Part shown: positions 25,702 through 35,561 of the stretch, piece after piece
Numbering within the stretch: position 1 is the first letter of the stretch
Layout: the number at the start of each line of letters is the position of its first letter
NCBI GenBank assembly: GCA_965224745.1
Contig: CBDCZY010000009.1
Span: 248,001 to 312,000 of the forward strand
DNA length: 64,000 nucleotides
Origin: CBDCZY01 sp965224745
Lineage (GTDB): Bacteria; Pseudomonadota; Gammaproteobacteria; Methylococcales; Methylomonadaceae
Reading direction: 5' to 3'
Translations under genes and position numbers: made by a program
Notes under the pieces: generated by a model
Told to the model about the DNA's origin: nothing
Databases searched by the model: none
What the model saw: only the letters and a program-made list of their open reading frames with translations

Positions 25702-27249
25702 GTGATGGCAACAAAGAGACTATCAATGCGACAATTACGAGAAATATTACGACTTCGACTGCACACTAAGCTCAGCATGCGTCAAATAAGGGATAGCCTA
25801 AGATTAAGTCTGGGTGCAATACAAAAGGTTGTTAATAAAGCTGAAGACCTTGGCCTTCATTGGGAAGCCATTGAACCACTGGATGATCAACAACTTGCGC
25901 TGAAACTTTATCCTCCAGTGAATGCCGCTGCCGCCAGTAAAAACCAGTTACCTGACTGGTTAGAGGTTTATCAAGAGCTTAAGCGGAAAGGGATGACCAA
26001 ACAGCTGTTGTGGGAAGAATACGCTCAGCAATACCCAGATCGAAGTTTTAGTTATGCCCACTACTGTCTGCTTTATCGAAGCTGGCTAAAAAAACAAAAA
26101 CGCTCCCTGCGTCAAACGCATAAAGCCGGTGAAAAACTATTTGTGGACTATGCGGGGCAAGCAGTGCCTATCGCTAGTCAGGTGACAGGCGAAATAAAAA
26201 CAGCGCAAATCTTTGTGGCTGTTTTAGGCGCATCCAATTACACCTTCTGCGAAGCCACCTGGAGTCAAAAACTGCCAGACTGGATTAACAGCCATGTCAG
26301 AGCCTTTCATTTCTTTGGCGGTGTCCCCGCGATAGTGGTGCCTGACAATTTGAAAAGTGGGGTCACCAAAGCCTGCCGTTATGATCCGGATATTAATCCT
26401 TCTTATCAACAGCTGGCATCACATTATGGAACAGCACTGGTGCCTGCCAGACCGCTTAAACCCAAAGATAAAGCCAAAGCTGAAGTGGGTGTTCAAATCA
26501 TAGAACGCTGGATACTGGCTAAATTACGCCATCATACCTTTTTTTCTTTGGCAGAATTAAACCATGGCATCAAGGCACTCTTGGAAGAAATGAATCATAA
26601 ACCGTTTAAACAACTTAAGGGTACCCGCAAGCAATGGTTTGATTCAATTGACAAACCTGCATTACGACCACTCCCCAAGCAACCCCATCAATATACTGAC
26701 ATTAAAACCGTCAAGGTAAATATTGATTACCATGTTCAATATGACCACCATTTTTACTCAGTTCCGCATCATCTGGTCGGCGAAAAAATTGAACTGCACG
26801 CCAAAGAGCATTTGATTGCACTTTACTTCCACCATAAACGCATCACCAGCCATGCCAGAAAATATTATTCTGGCATGACAACAGTGCCTGAACATATGCC
26901 GGTTAAACATGAAAAACATCACCAATGGTCAGCCGGACGATTAATGAACTGGGCGAAAGATATCGGTGATGAAGTATTACTCTGGGTGAAAGCACAACTC
27001 AATCAACGCCAACATGAAGAACAGGCCTATAGAGTCTGTCTGGGACTCTTGAATCTAGCCAGAAGTTACCCCGCTAAACGCTTAAATAAAGCCTGTGCCA
27101 TTGCCAATAAAAACAGCCTGTACAAGCTGAAACACATTAAAGACATTTTGCAGAGCAATCAAGATCAACTGTTAGCTGATCACAAAGAACCGCTCCCGGA
27201 CTTACCCCAAACCCATGAAAATATTCGGGGCCCAAAAAGCTTTCATTAA
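25702..27249 (+). CDS. istA: IS21 transposase IstA
   Basis: A 515-residue IS21 transposase: an N-terminal helix-turn-helix (LSMRQIRDSLRLSLGAIQKV), then an integrase core with KLFVDYAGQAVPI (first Asp), IVVPDNLKSGVTKA (second Asp) and the later Glu near KAEVGVQIIERW, followed by the typical IstA C-terminal HHLVGEKIELHAKEHLIALYF. The gene is intact. It normally works with IstB, which is damaged here. Confidence 0.9.
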   Translation: MMATKRLSMRQLREILRLRLHTKLSMRQIRDSLRLSLGAIQKVVNKAEDLGLHWEAIEPLDDQQLALKLYPPVNAAAASKNQLPDWLEVYQELKRKGMTKQLLWEEYAQQYPDRSFSYAHYCLLYRSWLKKQKRSLRQTHKAGEKLFVDYAGQAVPIASQVTGEIKTAQIFVAVLGASNYTFCEATWSQKLPDWINSHVRAFHFFGGVPAIVVPDNLKSGVTKACRYDPDINPSYQQLASHYGTALVPARPLKPKDKAKAEVGVQIIERWILAKLRHHTFFSLAELNHGIKALLEEMNHKPFKQLKGTRKQWFDSIDKPALRPLPKQPHQYTDIKTVKVNIDYHVQYDHHFYSVPHHLVGEKIELHAKEHLIALYFHHKRITSHARKYYSGMTTVPEHMPVKHEKHHQWSAGRLMNWAKDIGDEVLLWVKAQLNQRQHEEQAYRVCLGLLNLARSYPAKRLNKACAIANKNSLYKLKHIKDILQSNQDQLLADHKEPLPDLPQTHENIRGPKSFH

Positions 27250-27328
27250 TTTTAATGAGATAGAAAGGACATTGAATGAAAGTGAATGAAATGAACTATA
27301 AACAGATAGAGATTAGAGGAGACTCATC

Positions 27329-28089
27329 ATGCTAGAACAAACCATTACACAACTCAGGCAACTTAAGCTATCAGGCATGGCTAATGCGCTGGTAAGCCAA
27401 ACAGAACAGCCTAATACTTATGAGGACTTGCCCTTTGAGCAACGACTGCAATTATTGGCTGATAGCGAATATCAAGACAGAGAAAACAGGAAACAGCAAC
27501 GCTTGCTTAAAGCGGCAAAGTTAAAACTGGCCGCCAATAGCAATGCCATTGATTATCTGCATCCAAGGGGATTAAAGCAATCCATGATGGCTTCACTTTT
27601 ACACTGTGACTGGCTTAATAAATCACAAAATATACTCATCACCGGACCCTGTGGCAGTGGAAAAACCTATATTGCCTGTGCGATGGGGCATACCGCTTGT
27701 ATGAAAGGCTACAGCGTTAAATATTATCGACTTTCCCGGCTCATGCTGGAACTGACACAGGGAAAAGCCGATGGGACTTATAGCAAAGTATTGCAGTCAT
27801 TGGCAAAACTGAACTGTTTAATTATAGATGACTGGGGCTTGAACCCTTACAAGCCGCACAACGAAACGACTTAATGGAAATTATGGATGATCGACATGAA
27901 AACGCCTCCACCATTATGATCAGTCAGTTACCCACAGACCAATGGTATCAATCAATTGGGGATAACACACTGGCTGATGCTATTCTAGATCGGCTGATGC
28001 ACAATGCCCATCGAATCACGTTAAAAGGAGAATCGATGCGAAAAACACAATCAGAATTGACTGATCGTGAACACTTAGAGGTAAAATAA
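27329..28089 (+). pseudogene. istB: IS21 helper ATPase IstB, frameshifted
   Basis: IstB is the AAA+ helper of IS21 transposition. The first frame (27329-27874) has the Walker A ITGPCGSGKTYIACAMG and Walker B CLIIDDWGL. Just after, GGGGCTTGAACCC appears to lack one G; restoring it gives LEPLQAAQRNDLMEIMDDRH and joins the second frame (27874-28089), which holds the sensor regions (STIMISQLPTDQWY). A single-base deletion therefore splits the gene. A read error cannot be excluded. Confidence 0.85.
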
Positions 28090-28819
28090 CCTAAACCCAA
28101 TGCGTGGACAAGGGAGGCGTTCACGATGGTAATTATCGGTGTTCACGATCATAAGAATATGAAATATCGACTTTTGCCTAAAACAGACAAAAATTAAACC
28201 CATAAAAACCAAGTGATAACAGTTCCTCTCAATTTGCTCATAGATCGAAACAACAAATGAGTAGCAGCTAAAGCCTTGCTCTGAAAGTGCATAGTTTTGA
28301 ACTAGCGGTTCTGAGACAATATATAGCAACCCAAAGAGTCAAGACAGATATTCCCTTAAATCTTATTCCTAATCATTAAGCGGCTACATCCATCGTATTT
28401 TTATCTAAAATACTTTCTTTATACACCTTCATTGGTTTTTTATAATCTAATGTTTCATGAAATCGTCTGTGATTATAAAACTCAATATAATCATCAACAT
28501 CTTTTTGTAAGGCGTTGATTGAATCGTATTCATTTAGATAAATACGTTCACATTTTGCACTGCGCCAGAATCGTTCAATACAAATATTATCAGTCGCTCT
28601 GCCTTTTCCATCCATTGAGATAGTGATCCCTTTATTTTTTAGCCGTTGGGTATGAATTTCGCTGGTATATTGACTGCCTTGGTCTGTATTAAATATTTCA
28701 GGGGTGCCATAGTGTGCAAGTGCCTCATCCAATACATCGACAACTAATGTGGAATCCATGGTGTTGGATATTCTGTGGGAGAGCACCGCCTTTGAGTGCC
28801 AATCAATAATAGCGGCTAA

Positions 28820-29409
28820 CTCAACAACCACCGGCTAAAGCCGGTGGGTTCGTATTAAGGACTGAAAGTCCGGATACGGGTCAAAGACCCGTTTAATCTT
28901 CTGTCCTGAAATTATCATCTGGATTCGGTTCAAAATGATGCTCCAAATAGGCTTTTATCATTTCTTCGGTTACTTGCCCCGCTGTGACACAAAAATAACC
29001 TCGCGCCCAAAAATGACGGCCCCAATAACGTTTCTTCAGTGTCGGGTTCTCTTCAAATAGCTTACTGGACGCCCGCCCCTTAATCCTCCTCATTAGCTCA
29101 CTTGGCGCTATCGTCGGAGGTGCTGATACCAGCAAATGGACATGGTCTTTACTCACAACCCCTTTTAATATCTTCACTTCAAAGGCTTCACAGGTCTGCC
29201 TCACCAGTTCTCTGACACGTAGCGCAACATCCCCTCTTAATATCTGATAACGATATTTTGTAACCCATACAAAATGATACTCTATGTTATAGACTGTGTG
29301 ACTACCGTAACGATATTCCATCTTCCACCTCTTGATAAATTTGACTTATCAATGATAAAAGATAAATCTATTCGCCTAAAGGCGAAGGTTTTAACCTTAC
29401 GGAAGACTA
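28820..29409 (-). mobile_element. IS200/IS605-type insertion sequence
   Basis: About 590 bp inserted without target duplication in the IS3 transposase, as expected for single-strand IS200 transposition. Subterminal hairpins are visible: ACCACCGGCTAAAGCCGGTG and GGACTGAAAGTCC on one side, CGCCTAAAGGCG on the other. It carries one Y1 transposase gene. A decayed relative lies at 35.9-36.2 kb. Confidence 0.85.
28893..29321 (-). CDS. tnpA: IS200 Y1 transposase TnpA
   Basis: A 142-residue HuH single-strand transposase. The HuH metal motif is KDHVHLLVSAPP (residues ~59-70), and the catalytic Tyr lies in EEMIKAYLEHHF near residue 125. Length is normal and the gene is undamaged, so the element may be active. 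Confidence 0.92.
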   Translation of the reverse strand: MEYRYGSHTVYNIEYHFVWVTKYRYQILRGDVALRVRELVRQTCEAFEVKILKGVVSKDHVHLLVSAPPTIAPSELMRRIKGRASSKLFEENPTLKKRYWGRHFWARGYFCVTAGQVTEEMIKAYLEHHFEPNPDDNFRTED

Positions 29410-30254
29410 ATAAACCATACCGCCCTTTGTTTTGATGTAGGTAATATCTGTACTCCAGACTTGATTAGCCTCTGTTATATCAAGTCCTCGAAGTTTATAG
29501 TCATATTTTTTATGTTCTTTTATCGGCGCAGTCGTATTGACCTGTTTAACCGCCAGAACAGCTTTCAGCCCCATTTGTTGCCGATAACTTGCTACCGTAT
29601 TTAAACTGACCTTAAATCCATCTTCAAGTAATTGCTGGTGTACTTTAGCTGCACCATAAATGGGTATCTCTTCAAAAACTTGATTGATATGCGCTTTGAT
29701 TTCTTTTTTCTTGGGGTTTTCTCTATTTTTGTAATAAAGGCTACTTCTATTTAGGCCGAGTAAAGTACACTGCTGAGTCAGCGAAAGAGTATCAAGCTTG
29801 GGTTCTATCAGTTGTTTCTTATTAGATAAGCCCAAGCTTTTTAGCTTTTTTTCAAGCCACTCCTTTTCAACCGTCATCTTGCCTACGATCTTACTCAGCA
29901 TCTCATTTTGTTCTTGAGCTGCTAATAATTCCTCTTTATATTCTTTCACTGCTTTGGCGGGTTCCATCGCTATTTCCGCATTGTCTAAGAAGATCTTTTT
30001 CCAGTTTTGCAGGTTTTTAGGCGTGATGTTATTCGTACTCGCTATTTCTTGCAGTGTCTTTTCATTTTTCAAGACCTCTAAGACTAATCTGCTTTTAAAC
30101 TCAGCGCTGTAACTTGTTCTTTTTCTGCTCATTAAAATACTCCAATATTTTCTTTAAATAGTAACTAAATTGGAATAAGATTTCTTTAATTTCTCGTCTG
30201 GATTTGTTGGGGCATTATAATAAAAAGCCCAAAAATTCTGTAAGTTTAATGGTT

Positions 30255-30525
30255 TTTCATGTTAGAAATTATACTTTTTGAACAATGCCATCGATTCCAG
30301 CGATCCAGTAAATCGCGATAGCAATAAGCATCTGATCTAAAAAAAACGGATCAGGCTTCGATACACTGACTCACCCTGAAACCAGAAGCGGCACATTGAA
30401 GTGACACCGATCATTTCGGTTGCGATCATAAAATAGAAAATGATGGCACAAAAGGTCAACCAAGTGCGTTGTCGTGAAAAATCACATTGAAAACTGGTCA
30501 GTGCGTGGTAAACATAATCTAGCAT
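30255..30525 (-). pseudogene. Transposase N-terminal fragment (DDE type), frameshifted
   Basis: The frame reads MLDYVYHALTSFQCDFSRQR, then WLTFCAIIFYFMIATEMIGV and CRFWF, a pattern I associate with the N-terminus of a DDE transposase group. It stops after SLIRFF at a run of eight T; reading seven T continues as RSDAYCYRDLLDRWNRW. The catalytic part is absent. A small relic, probably left by rearrangement between mobile elements. Confidence 0.6.
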
Positions 30526-30658
30526 GTCAATTTCCTCATGTTATCCGCTGTTTTTCCAGAAAAACACGGATTAAAGGAATGGACACTATTGGGTTAGGAA
30601 TCGTTCAAATATGGGGATAAACTTGGCACTGAGGAGTACTACAAAGAATGATGGAGCT

Positions 30659-31555
30659 TTAGGTGAAGAAAACGCCTATCGCTAACAAACTCAGAATCAC
30701 ACTATTGATACCGGTTTTCATTTTTAAGGCCTGATTAAGCGTCGATTGATTGACAGGATGAAGCGACTGTCCGAGTCTCGGTTTGCGTTTTAACTGGCCG
30801 TGATATATCGCATCACCTGCTAACCTGACACCTAAGGCTCCCGCCATCGCAGCGATAGGATAACCGGCGTTGGGACTTTCCAGTTTATTACCATCACGCC
30901 AAACACACTGCCAAGCTTGTTTTTTATTGCTGGCTAGCAATACAATCAGCAGTGCAGTCATTCGAGCCGGAATAAGGTTAGCTATATCATCCAAAATAGC
31001 CGCTGTTTTGCCAAAATTCAAATAATGTTCAGTCTTATAACCCACCATCGAATCCAGTGTATTGATTGCTTTATAAACGGCTATGCCGGGTAACCCAAAC
31101 ATCACCAAATAAAACAACGGTGCAATCACGCCATCACTCAGGTTTTCAGCCCAGGTTTCAATAGCAGCCCGGTAGAGATCAGCTTCAGTCATGCCAGCGG
31201 TATCCCTACTCACCAATAAACTTAACGTTTGTTGCGGTTGTTCTGCAGTCAGAATACCAGCCACACAATCATGCAGCATCTGCATAGCCAAGCCCATTGA
31301 GGAAACTAATGCCAGTATTGCTAACGATAACCAGGCGGGGGGGAAACCGCATAGATAAACCACTCCCATACTGAACAGTAAAGTCAACATGACTAAGCTG
31401 ATTACTAACAACGCGCCAGGCAGAATACCGTCGCTGTAGTAACGTCGTTCATATGCATTGATGAAATCCCCCATCCACGCGACCGGGTGTTTGCCAGGTA
31501 ATTCACCTATCATCCAATCGATTAGATAGGCCGCCAATGCCAGTTTGAAAAACAT
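30659..31555 (-). CDS. cbiB: Adenosylcobinamide-phosphate synthase
   Basis: The integral-membrane enzyme (CbiB, also called CobD) that attaches the aminopropanol side chain in B12 synthesis. The 298-residue protein has several hydrophobic segments and family motifs: LIDWMIGELPGKHPVAWMGD at the N-terminus, AIETWAENLSDGVIAPLFYL and KAINTLDSMVGYKTEHYLNFG in the middle, and PNAGYPIAAMAGALGVRL. It abuts cobQ. Third gene of a run that makes the nucleotide-loop part of cobalamin. Confidence 0.93.
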   Translation of the reverse strand: MFFKLALAAYLIDWMIGELPGKHPVAWMGDFINAYERRYYSDGILPGALLVISLVMLTLLFSMGVVYLCGFPPAWLSLAILALVSSMGLAMQMLHDCVAGILTAEQPQQTLSLLVSRDTAGMTEADLYRAAIETWAENLSDGVIAPLFYLVMFGLPGIAVYKAINTLDSMVGYKTEHYLNFGKTAAILDDIANLIPARMTALLIVLLASNKKQAWQCVWRDGNKLESPNAGYPIAAMAGALGVRLAGDAIYHGQLKRKPRLGQSLHPVNQSTLNQALKMKTGINSVILSLLAIGVFFT

Positions 31556-32955
31556 TAATCTGTTTGCAAAGCGTTTAAAATTGTATTGATATCAAGATTG
31601 TCTTGCACTTGATTAGTAAACGCTTGGATTTGTGCGTCACGATAGATTTGATAGTCATAACCCCGGTAGTTGGGATTAATGGATTTGAAATAAGCACTGC
31701 GAAATGAATTATCATCAAAAATACCATGCACATGGGTACCAGCAACGTGACCCTTTTGATAATACAATGAAAAATTTTCCATTCGACCACAGTGTATTTC
31801 ATAGCCTTTAATGCCTTCGCAAGAAAATAAAGAGTACTCGCCCCGCTTGAGGATTTTAGGTTGTTGATAGTTAACCTGGTCGTCAATAACGTTCAACCCT
31901 GATTCGACAATAGCTATTTCATGTTCGATTGCTTCTGGATCATGTAAATTGTGACACATCATTTGATAGCCGCCACAAATTCCGAATAGCGATCGTTTAA
32001 AATGGATTATTTCCTTAAACAATCCATACGTTTTAAGCCATTGCAAATCCCGAATGACGGTTTTACTGCCCGGCAGTATCACCAACTCAAAACTATCGAG
32101 AGGCCGGTAAGTTTGTATCAGTTCAACAGACAGTTCAGGGTCGGCCATCAATGCATCCAGATCGTTATAGTTGCTTAAGCCGGGATAAGTGATCACTGCG
32201 ATACGAATTTTAGGTTTGTCCAATCGTTGCCGGTAGTTCTGCAATGACTGCGAATCTTCCATATCAATATTCAGAGAGTGGAACGGTAGTACGCCTAACA
32301 CCAGCACACCGAATCGCTCACGAATGATCTTTTCTCCTTCATCAAAAAAACGACGATCACCGCGAAACTTATTGATAACGACACCGATTAGATTGCTTCG
32401 TATGACAGGGTCCAGTAGCTCCAAGGTGCCGAAAATTGAAGCAAACACCCCTCCCCGTTCGATATCTGCCACCAATATATTTTGGGTATTAAAGGCCTTG
32501 GTAATAAACGTGTTGGATAAATCTTTATGCAATAGATTTAATTCAACGGGTGAACCGGCACCTTCCGCGATCACTAAATCATAGTCTTGCTGAAGCTGTG
32601 AAAAAGCTAAGCTGACTTGCTCTTTTAGATGGTCTATTTCTGCATAATATTCAGTAATGGATTGGTTCTGATAGACCAGCCCATTAACCACCACTTGCAC
32701 CGAACCATTGCCATGCGACTTAAGCAGCACCGGGTTAAACAGATAACTAGGTTCAACACGCGCTGCCTCCGCCTGTAAACACTGGGCTCTGGAAATTTCT
32801 CGACCTTCTTTTGTAACTGCAGAATTATTGGATACGTTTTGTGCTTTAAACGGTGCAACCTTGAAGCCGCGATCAACCAAGATACGGCACAGAGCCATAG
32901 CTATCGTGGTTTTACCCGCATCAGAACTGGTGCCCAATACAGCTAAAGGCTTCAC
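31555..32955 (-). CDS. cobQ: Cobyric acid synthase
   Basis: The glutamine-dependent amidotransferase that amidates four side chains of adenosylcobyrinic diamide. 466 residues: an ATP-binding N-terminal domain (LAVLGTSSDAGKTTIAMALC, FKAQNVSNNSAV) and a C-terminal glutaminase domain with the catalytic Cys in LFGICGGYQMM and the late His in GTHVHGIFDD. It overlaps cobD/cobC by four bases and touches cbiB. Slightly short for the family but with all key motifs. Confidence 0.94.
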   Translation of the reverse strand: MKPLAVLGTSSDAGKTTIAMALCRILVDRGFKVAPFKAQNVSNNSAVTKEGREISRAQCLQAEAARVEPSYLFNPVLLKSHGNGSVQVVVNGLVYQNQSITEYYAEIDHLKEQVSLAFSQLQQDYDLVIAEGAGSPVELNLLHKDLSNTFITKAFNTQNILVADIERGGVFASIFGTLELLDPVIRSNLIGVVINKFRGDRRFFDEGEKIIRERFGVLVLGVLPFHSLNIDMEDSQSLQNYRQRLDKPKIRIAVITYPGLSNYNDLDALMADPELSVELIQTYRPLDSFELVILPGSKTVIRDLQWLKTYGLFKEIIHFKRSLFGICGGYQMMCHNLHDPEAIEHEIAIVESGLNVIDDQVNYQQPKILKRGEYSLFSCEGIKGYEIHCGRMENFSLYYQKGHVAGTHVHGIFDDNSFRSAYFKSINPNYRGYDYQIYRDAQIQAFTNQVQDNLDINTILNALQTD

Positions 32956-34034
32956 CGAGCCATCTCTTTCAAACTGTCCGCGAGTTGTTGTATCGCAGCT
33001 TCATCTTTGACGGCAAAACGAACATACCGATGATCTAAGCCTTCAAAATTATCACAAACTCGAATTAAAATGCGCACCTTTTCCAGTGTTGCCTGTAACT
33101 GAATTCCGTTCATACCTTGAACAAGTTTTGCCAGCAGAAAATTTGCTCGACTCGGATAAATCTGCTCAAACAAAGTGGAGGCTTGCAGTACTTGAAACAG
33201 TAAGTTTCGTCGCTCGTTAGTTTGGCAACGAGTCTGTTCAATAAATGACGTATTGGCTAAGGCTTGCTGCATATAAATCATGTCTAAACTGGATAACTTC
33301 CATGCCGGCTCGTACTTTTTGAGTTTATTGATAGATTGCGCAGCCGCCAGAATAAAACCGATTCTTATGCCTGCACAACCATAGAATTTGCTGAGCGATT
33401 TTACGATATAAAGCTTGTCGTATCCCACTATCTGATCAACCACCGATGCGGCTTCGCAAAAATCTAAAAAAGATTCATCAATGATAACCGTACAATCGGC
33501 CGCTTGCCATTCGTTCAAAAGTGCCTGCATGTTGTAGAGCTGACCATCAGGTGTGGATGGGTTTACAAAAATGACGGTGCTACGTCTTGGAATAGTATTG
33601 CTCGCGCCAGCGTTCAAATTTTCCAACTTTAGTGGATGGACCTCTATATTCGTAGTAGAACAGTCTTCAGTGAAAGTTCGCTGAATGTTATGAATATTAC
33701 AACCTAATTGCTTAGCAATTTGCGCATACTCGCTATACATCGGCGTATATAAAACGATGTCTTTGGGTTGCAACCAGCGCAGTAACGCATAAATAGCAGC
33801 ACTGGCTCCATTAAACACTTCAATATCAACCCCTGAAGGAGGACGGTATCGTGCACATATCGCTTGCTTTAACTCGTAGTAATCAGGCTCCGCATATGGT
33901 CCGACCGCTACTTTAAGCAACACATTTGAATCAACTGCTTGCTGGGGATTAATATTGGACGAAAAATCCTGCACTTCTCCAGGCTGACAGCCAATATGCC
34001 GGGCAAACTGATAAATATTCCCACCGTGCATCAT
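32952..34034 (-). CDS. Threonine-phosphate decarboxylase-like aminotransferase
   Basis: A class I/II PLP enzyme of 360 residues, of the CobD (Salmonella)/CobC type, which makes aminopropanol phosphate for the B12 side chain. HGGNIYQFARHIG is the typical N-terminus, the PLP Lys lies in IVKSLSKFYGCAGIRIGF, and the phosphate-binding region includes ANFLLAKL. Its place next to cobQ and cbiB supports the role over histidinol-phosphate aminotransferase, which has a similar sequence. Upstream of it is bluB. Confidence 0.87.
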   Translation of the reverse strand: MMHGGNIYQFARHIGCQPGEVQDFSSNINPQQAVDSNVLLKVAVGPYAEPDYYELKQAICARYRPPSGVDIEVFNGASAAIYALLRWLQPKDIVLYTPMYSEYAQIAKQLGCNIHNIQRTFTEDCSTTNIEVHPLKLENLNAGASNTIPRRSTVIFVNPSTPDGQLYNMQALLNEWQAADCTVIIDESFLDFCEAASVVDQIVGYDKLYIVKSLSKFYGCAGIRIGFILAAAQSINKLKKYEPAWKLSSLDMIYMQQALANTSFIEQTRCQTNERRNLLFQVLQASTLFEQIYPSRANFLLAKLVQGMNGIQLQATLEKVRILIRVCDNFEGLDHRYVRFAVKDEAAIQQLADSLKEMAR

Positions 34035-34092
34035 CTACGTGAAAAGGGCTAAGTTGATTGAGTTCTTTTCCAGAATAACAAGTGACGAAAAC

Positions 34093-34755
34093 TTAAGAAA
34101 AGACCTGGCTTGGCGCATTCCAAACGTTTTCGAATAATAAATCTTGCAACTGTTTACGGTGTTCCCAATGGGTTTGCTCTAGCATGGGTTTATCATAAAA
34201 CTGTTCCACATGACCTAAACACAGAATAGCCATAGGATGGCTATCACTAGGCATCTTTAAACAAGTTTTGAGCCCCTCTGGTTCAAACAGTGAGACCCAA
34301 CCCATGCCCAACCCTTCCGCCCGAGCCGCCAACCACATATTTTGTATCGCACAAGACAATGAAGCCAGATCCATTTCCGGCAACGTTCGACGACCAAAGA
34401 CATGCTGTTCTCTTTGTTCGCATAATGCGGCCACTATAACTTCAGCACATTCCAGTATGCCCTCCACTTTCAACGTCATAAAGTCGTCTTCCCGCTCATG
34501 CAACGCTTTTGCGGTTTGAATTCGTTCTTGCTCGACCAAATTGTGGATTGTCTGGCGCAGCTCTAAACTGCTTATACGGATAAACCGCCACGGTTGCATA
34601 AAGCCCACACTGGGCGCTTGATGGGCAGCATTAAACAAACGCAGTAATACCGCAGGCTCAATCGGATCAGACAAAAAATGCCGCATATCACGACGTTCAT
34701 AAATCGCTCGATAAACCGCCGAACATTCTGCTTCTGAATAGCTATTTTTAGACAT
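34093..34755 (-). CDS. bluB: 5,6-Dimethylbenzimidazole synthase
   Basis: BluB cuts reduced FMN with oxygen to give the lower ligand of B12. The 220-residue protein has the nitroreductase fold with BluB features: IYERRDMRHFLSDPI at the N-terminus, NAAHQAPSVGFMQPWRFI, and FGRRTLPEMDLASLSCAIQNMWLAARAEGLGMGWVSLF. Upstream gene of the cobalamin run and divergent from the HupE-type transporter. Its presence implies oxygen-dependent synthesis of the authentic B12 ligand. Confidence 0.92.
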   Translation of the reverse strand: MSKNSYSEAECSAVYRAIYERRDMRHFLSDPIEPAVLLRLFNAAHQAPSVGFMQPWRFIRISSLELRQTIHNLVEQERIQTAKALHEREDDFMTLKVEGILECAEVIVAALCEQREQHVFGRRTLPEMDLASLSCAIQNMWLAARAEGLGMGWVSLFEPEGLKTCLKMPSDSHPMAILCLGHVEQFYDKPMLEQTHWEHRKQLQDLLFENVWNAPSQVFS

Positions 34756-35018
34756 GATAGATAGTGATTGAATAAGTTACAAAACTCGTCTGTTATCGTC
34801 GCCAACCGTAATATTTGTCTGTCATAAGGAAACCCATACTTCACGCCGCCATTATAGACGAAAGTCTGGTTGGTTTTACTGTATTGTCAGTTGCAGAAAA
34901 AGCATATTTTCATGTTAACATGCTCCGATACAGGCTTGTATCACGTGAAACAAACAGCGTTACTTCGAAAATACAATTCCATCATTATCGATTAATCATT
35001 TTTTTGAGAGGATTCATT

Positions 35019-35561
35019 ATGCGTTCTAACCCTTGGCTCATTGCTGTGTTACTGCTCATCTCACCTTCACTGTACGCACATACCGGCAGCGAAATTGACC
35101 ACAGTTTGCTCAGTGGTTTAACTCATCCTATCACCGGCCTAGACCATTTGTTGGTACTGATTGGTATAGGCATTTGTTCCGCAAAATTAGCGAGTAAATC
35201 ATTATTTACCTTGCCGATTTTATTCCTGCTCGCTATGGCTTCTGGTGCACTTATAAATTTCTCTGCCATCAAACTACCCTGGGTAGAACCATTGATACTT
35301 ATTTCCGTTATCGCTGTTGGAGCGTTGGCCAGTATAAATTATCGTTGGTTTTTTCGCATAGCTTTGGCAAGCGTTTCCTTTTTTGGAATTTTTCATGGCT
35401 ATGCCCATGCTGCTGAAATGACTAATAATACCAACTTATTGCTTTATTTTGCCGGCATCCTGTTAATCAGCCTGGTCATTTGCTTGATCAGTTGCGCGAT
35501 AACGTTGTGTTTCAGAAAGCGTTTTTCAGTGTTTTACCGTGCTTCAGTCAATGACTTGTAG
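35019..35561 (+). CDS. HupE/UreJ-family metal transporter
   Basis: A 180-residue membrane protein with a signal peptide and about six hydrophobic segments. The family signature is HPITGLDHLLVLIGIG, with conserved His and Asp that bind nickel or cobalt, and a second His-rich helix FHGYAHAAEM. I set the start at ATG 35019, preceded by GAGAGGA; the frame is open further up but without family features. It diverges from the bluB-cobalamin run, which suggests cobalt uptake rather than nickel; no urease or hydrogenase gene is nearby. I found no B12-riboswitch box in the gap. Confidence 0.82.
   Translation: MRSNPWLIAVLLLISPSLYAHTGSEIDHSLLSGLTHPITGLDHLLVLIGIGICSAKLASKSLFTLPILFLLAMASGALINFSAIKLPWVEPLILISVIAVGALASINYRWFFRIALASVSFFGIFHGYAHAAEMTNNTNLLLYFAGILLISLVICLISCAITLCFRKRFSVFYRASVNDL

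Larger units (their letters stand above)
25520..28150 (+). mobile_element. IS21-family insertion sequence with a broken istB
   Basis: The ends carry repeated ATCGTGAACRC...ATTATTA units: at least three in direct order at 25520-25590, inverted copies near 25622, and the matching complement at 28120-28150. Multiple end repeats are usual for IS21. It encodes istA (25702-27249) and istB (27329-28089), the latter frameshifted. The precise boundaries and target duplication are not clear to me. Confidence 0.8.
28376..30132 (-). pseudogene. IS3 transposase (single-frame OrfAB) interrupted by IS200
   Basis: The N-terminal part (29407-30132) has the OrfA-type helix-turn-helix (FKSRLVLEVLKNEKTLQEIA) running in frame into the OrfB region with VWSTDITYIKTKGGMVY. 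It resumes across the IS200 as LAAIIDWHSKAVLSHRIS (28376-28818), with IFNTDQGSQYTS and the catalytic Glu in ICIERFWRSAKCE. Removing the IS200 joins the two parts with no lost residue, so the gene was intact before that insertion. Confidence 0.88.
28358..30182 (-). mobile_element. IS3-family element split by IS200
   Basis: GGAATAAGATTT at 30171-30182 is matched by its complement at 28358-28369, marking probable inverted-repeat ends. The transposase frame between them is interrupted by an IS200/IS605-type element at about 28820-29409. It is not the same IS3 as at 2.2-4.3 kb, since the transposase sequences differ. Confidence 0.7.

Noticed and set aside
28075..28329. 84-codon minus-strand gene at the right end of the first IS21
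   Set aside because: It spans the IS21 end and the flank. Parts look like a transposase C-terminus, but not enough to name it.
34756..35018. Cobalamin riboswitch between bluB and the HupE-type gene
   Set aside because: The position is right, but I could not find the conserved B12 box or the usual stem sequences on either strand.
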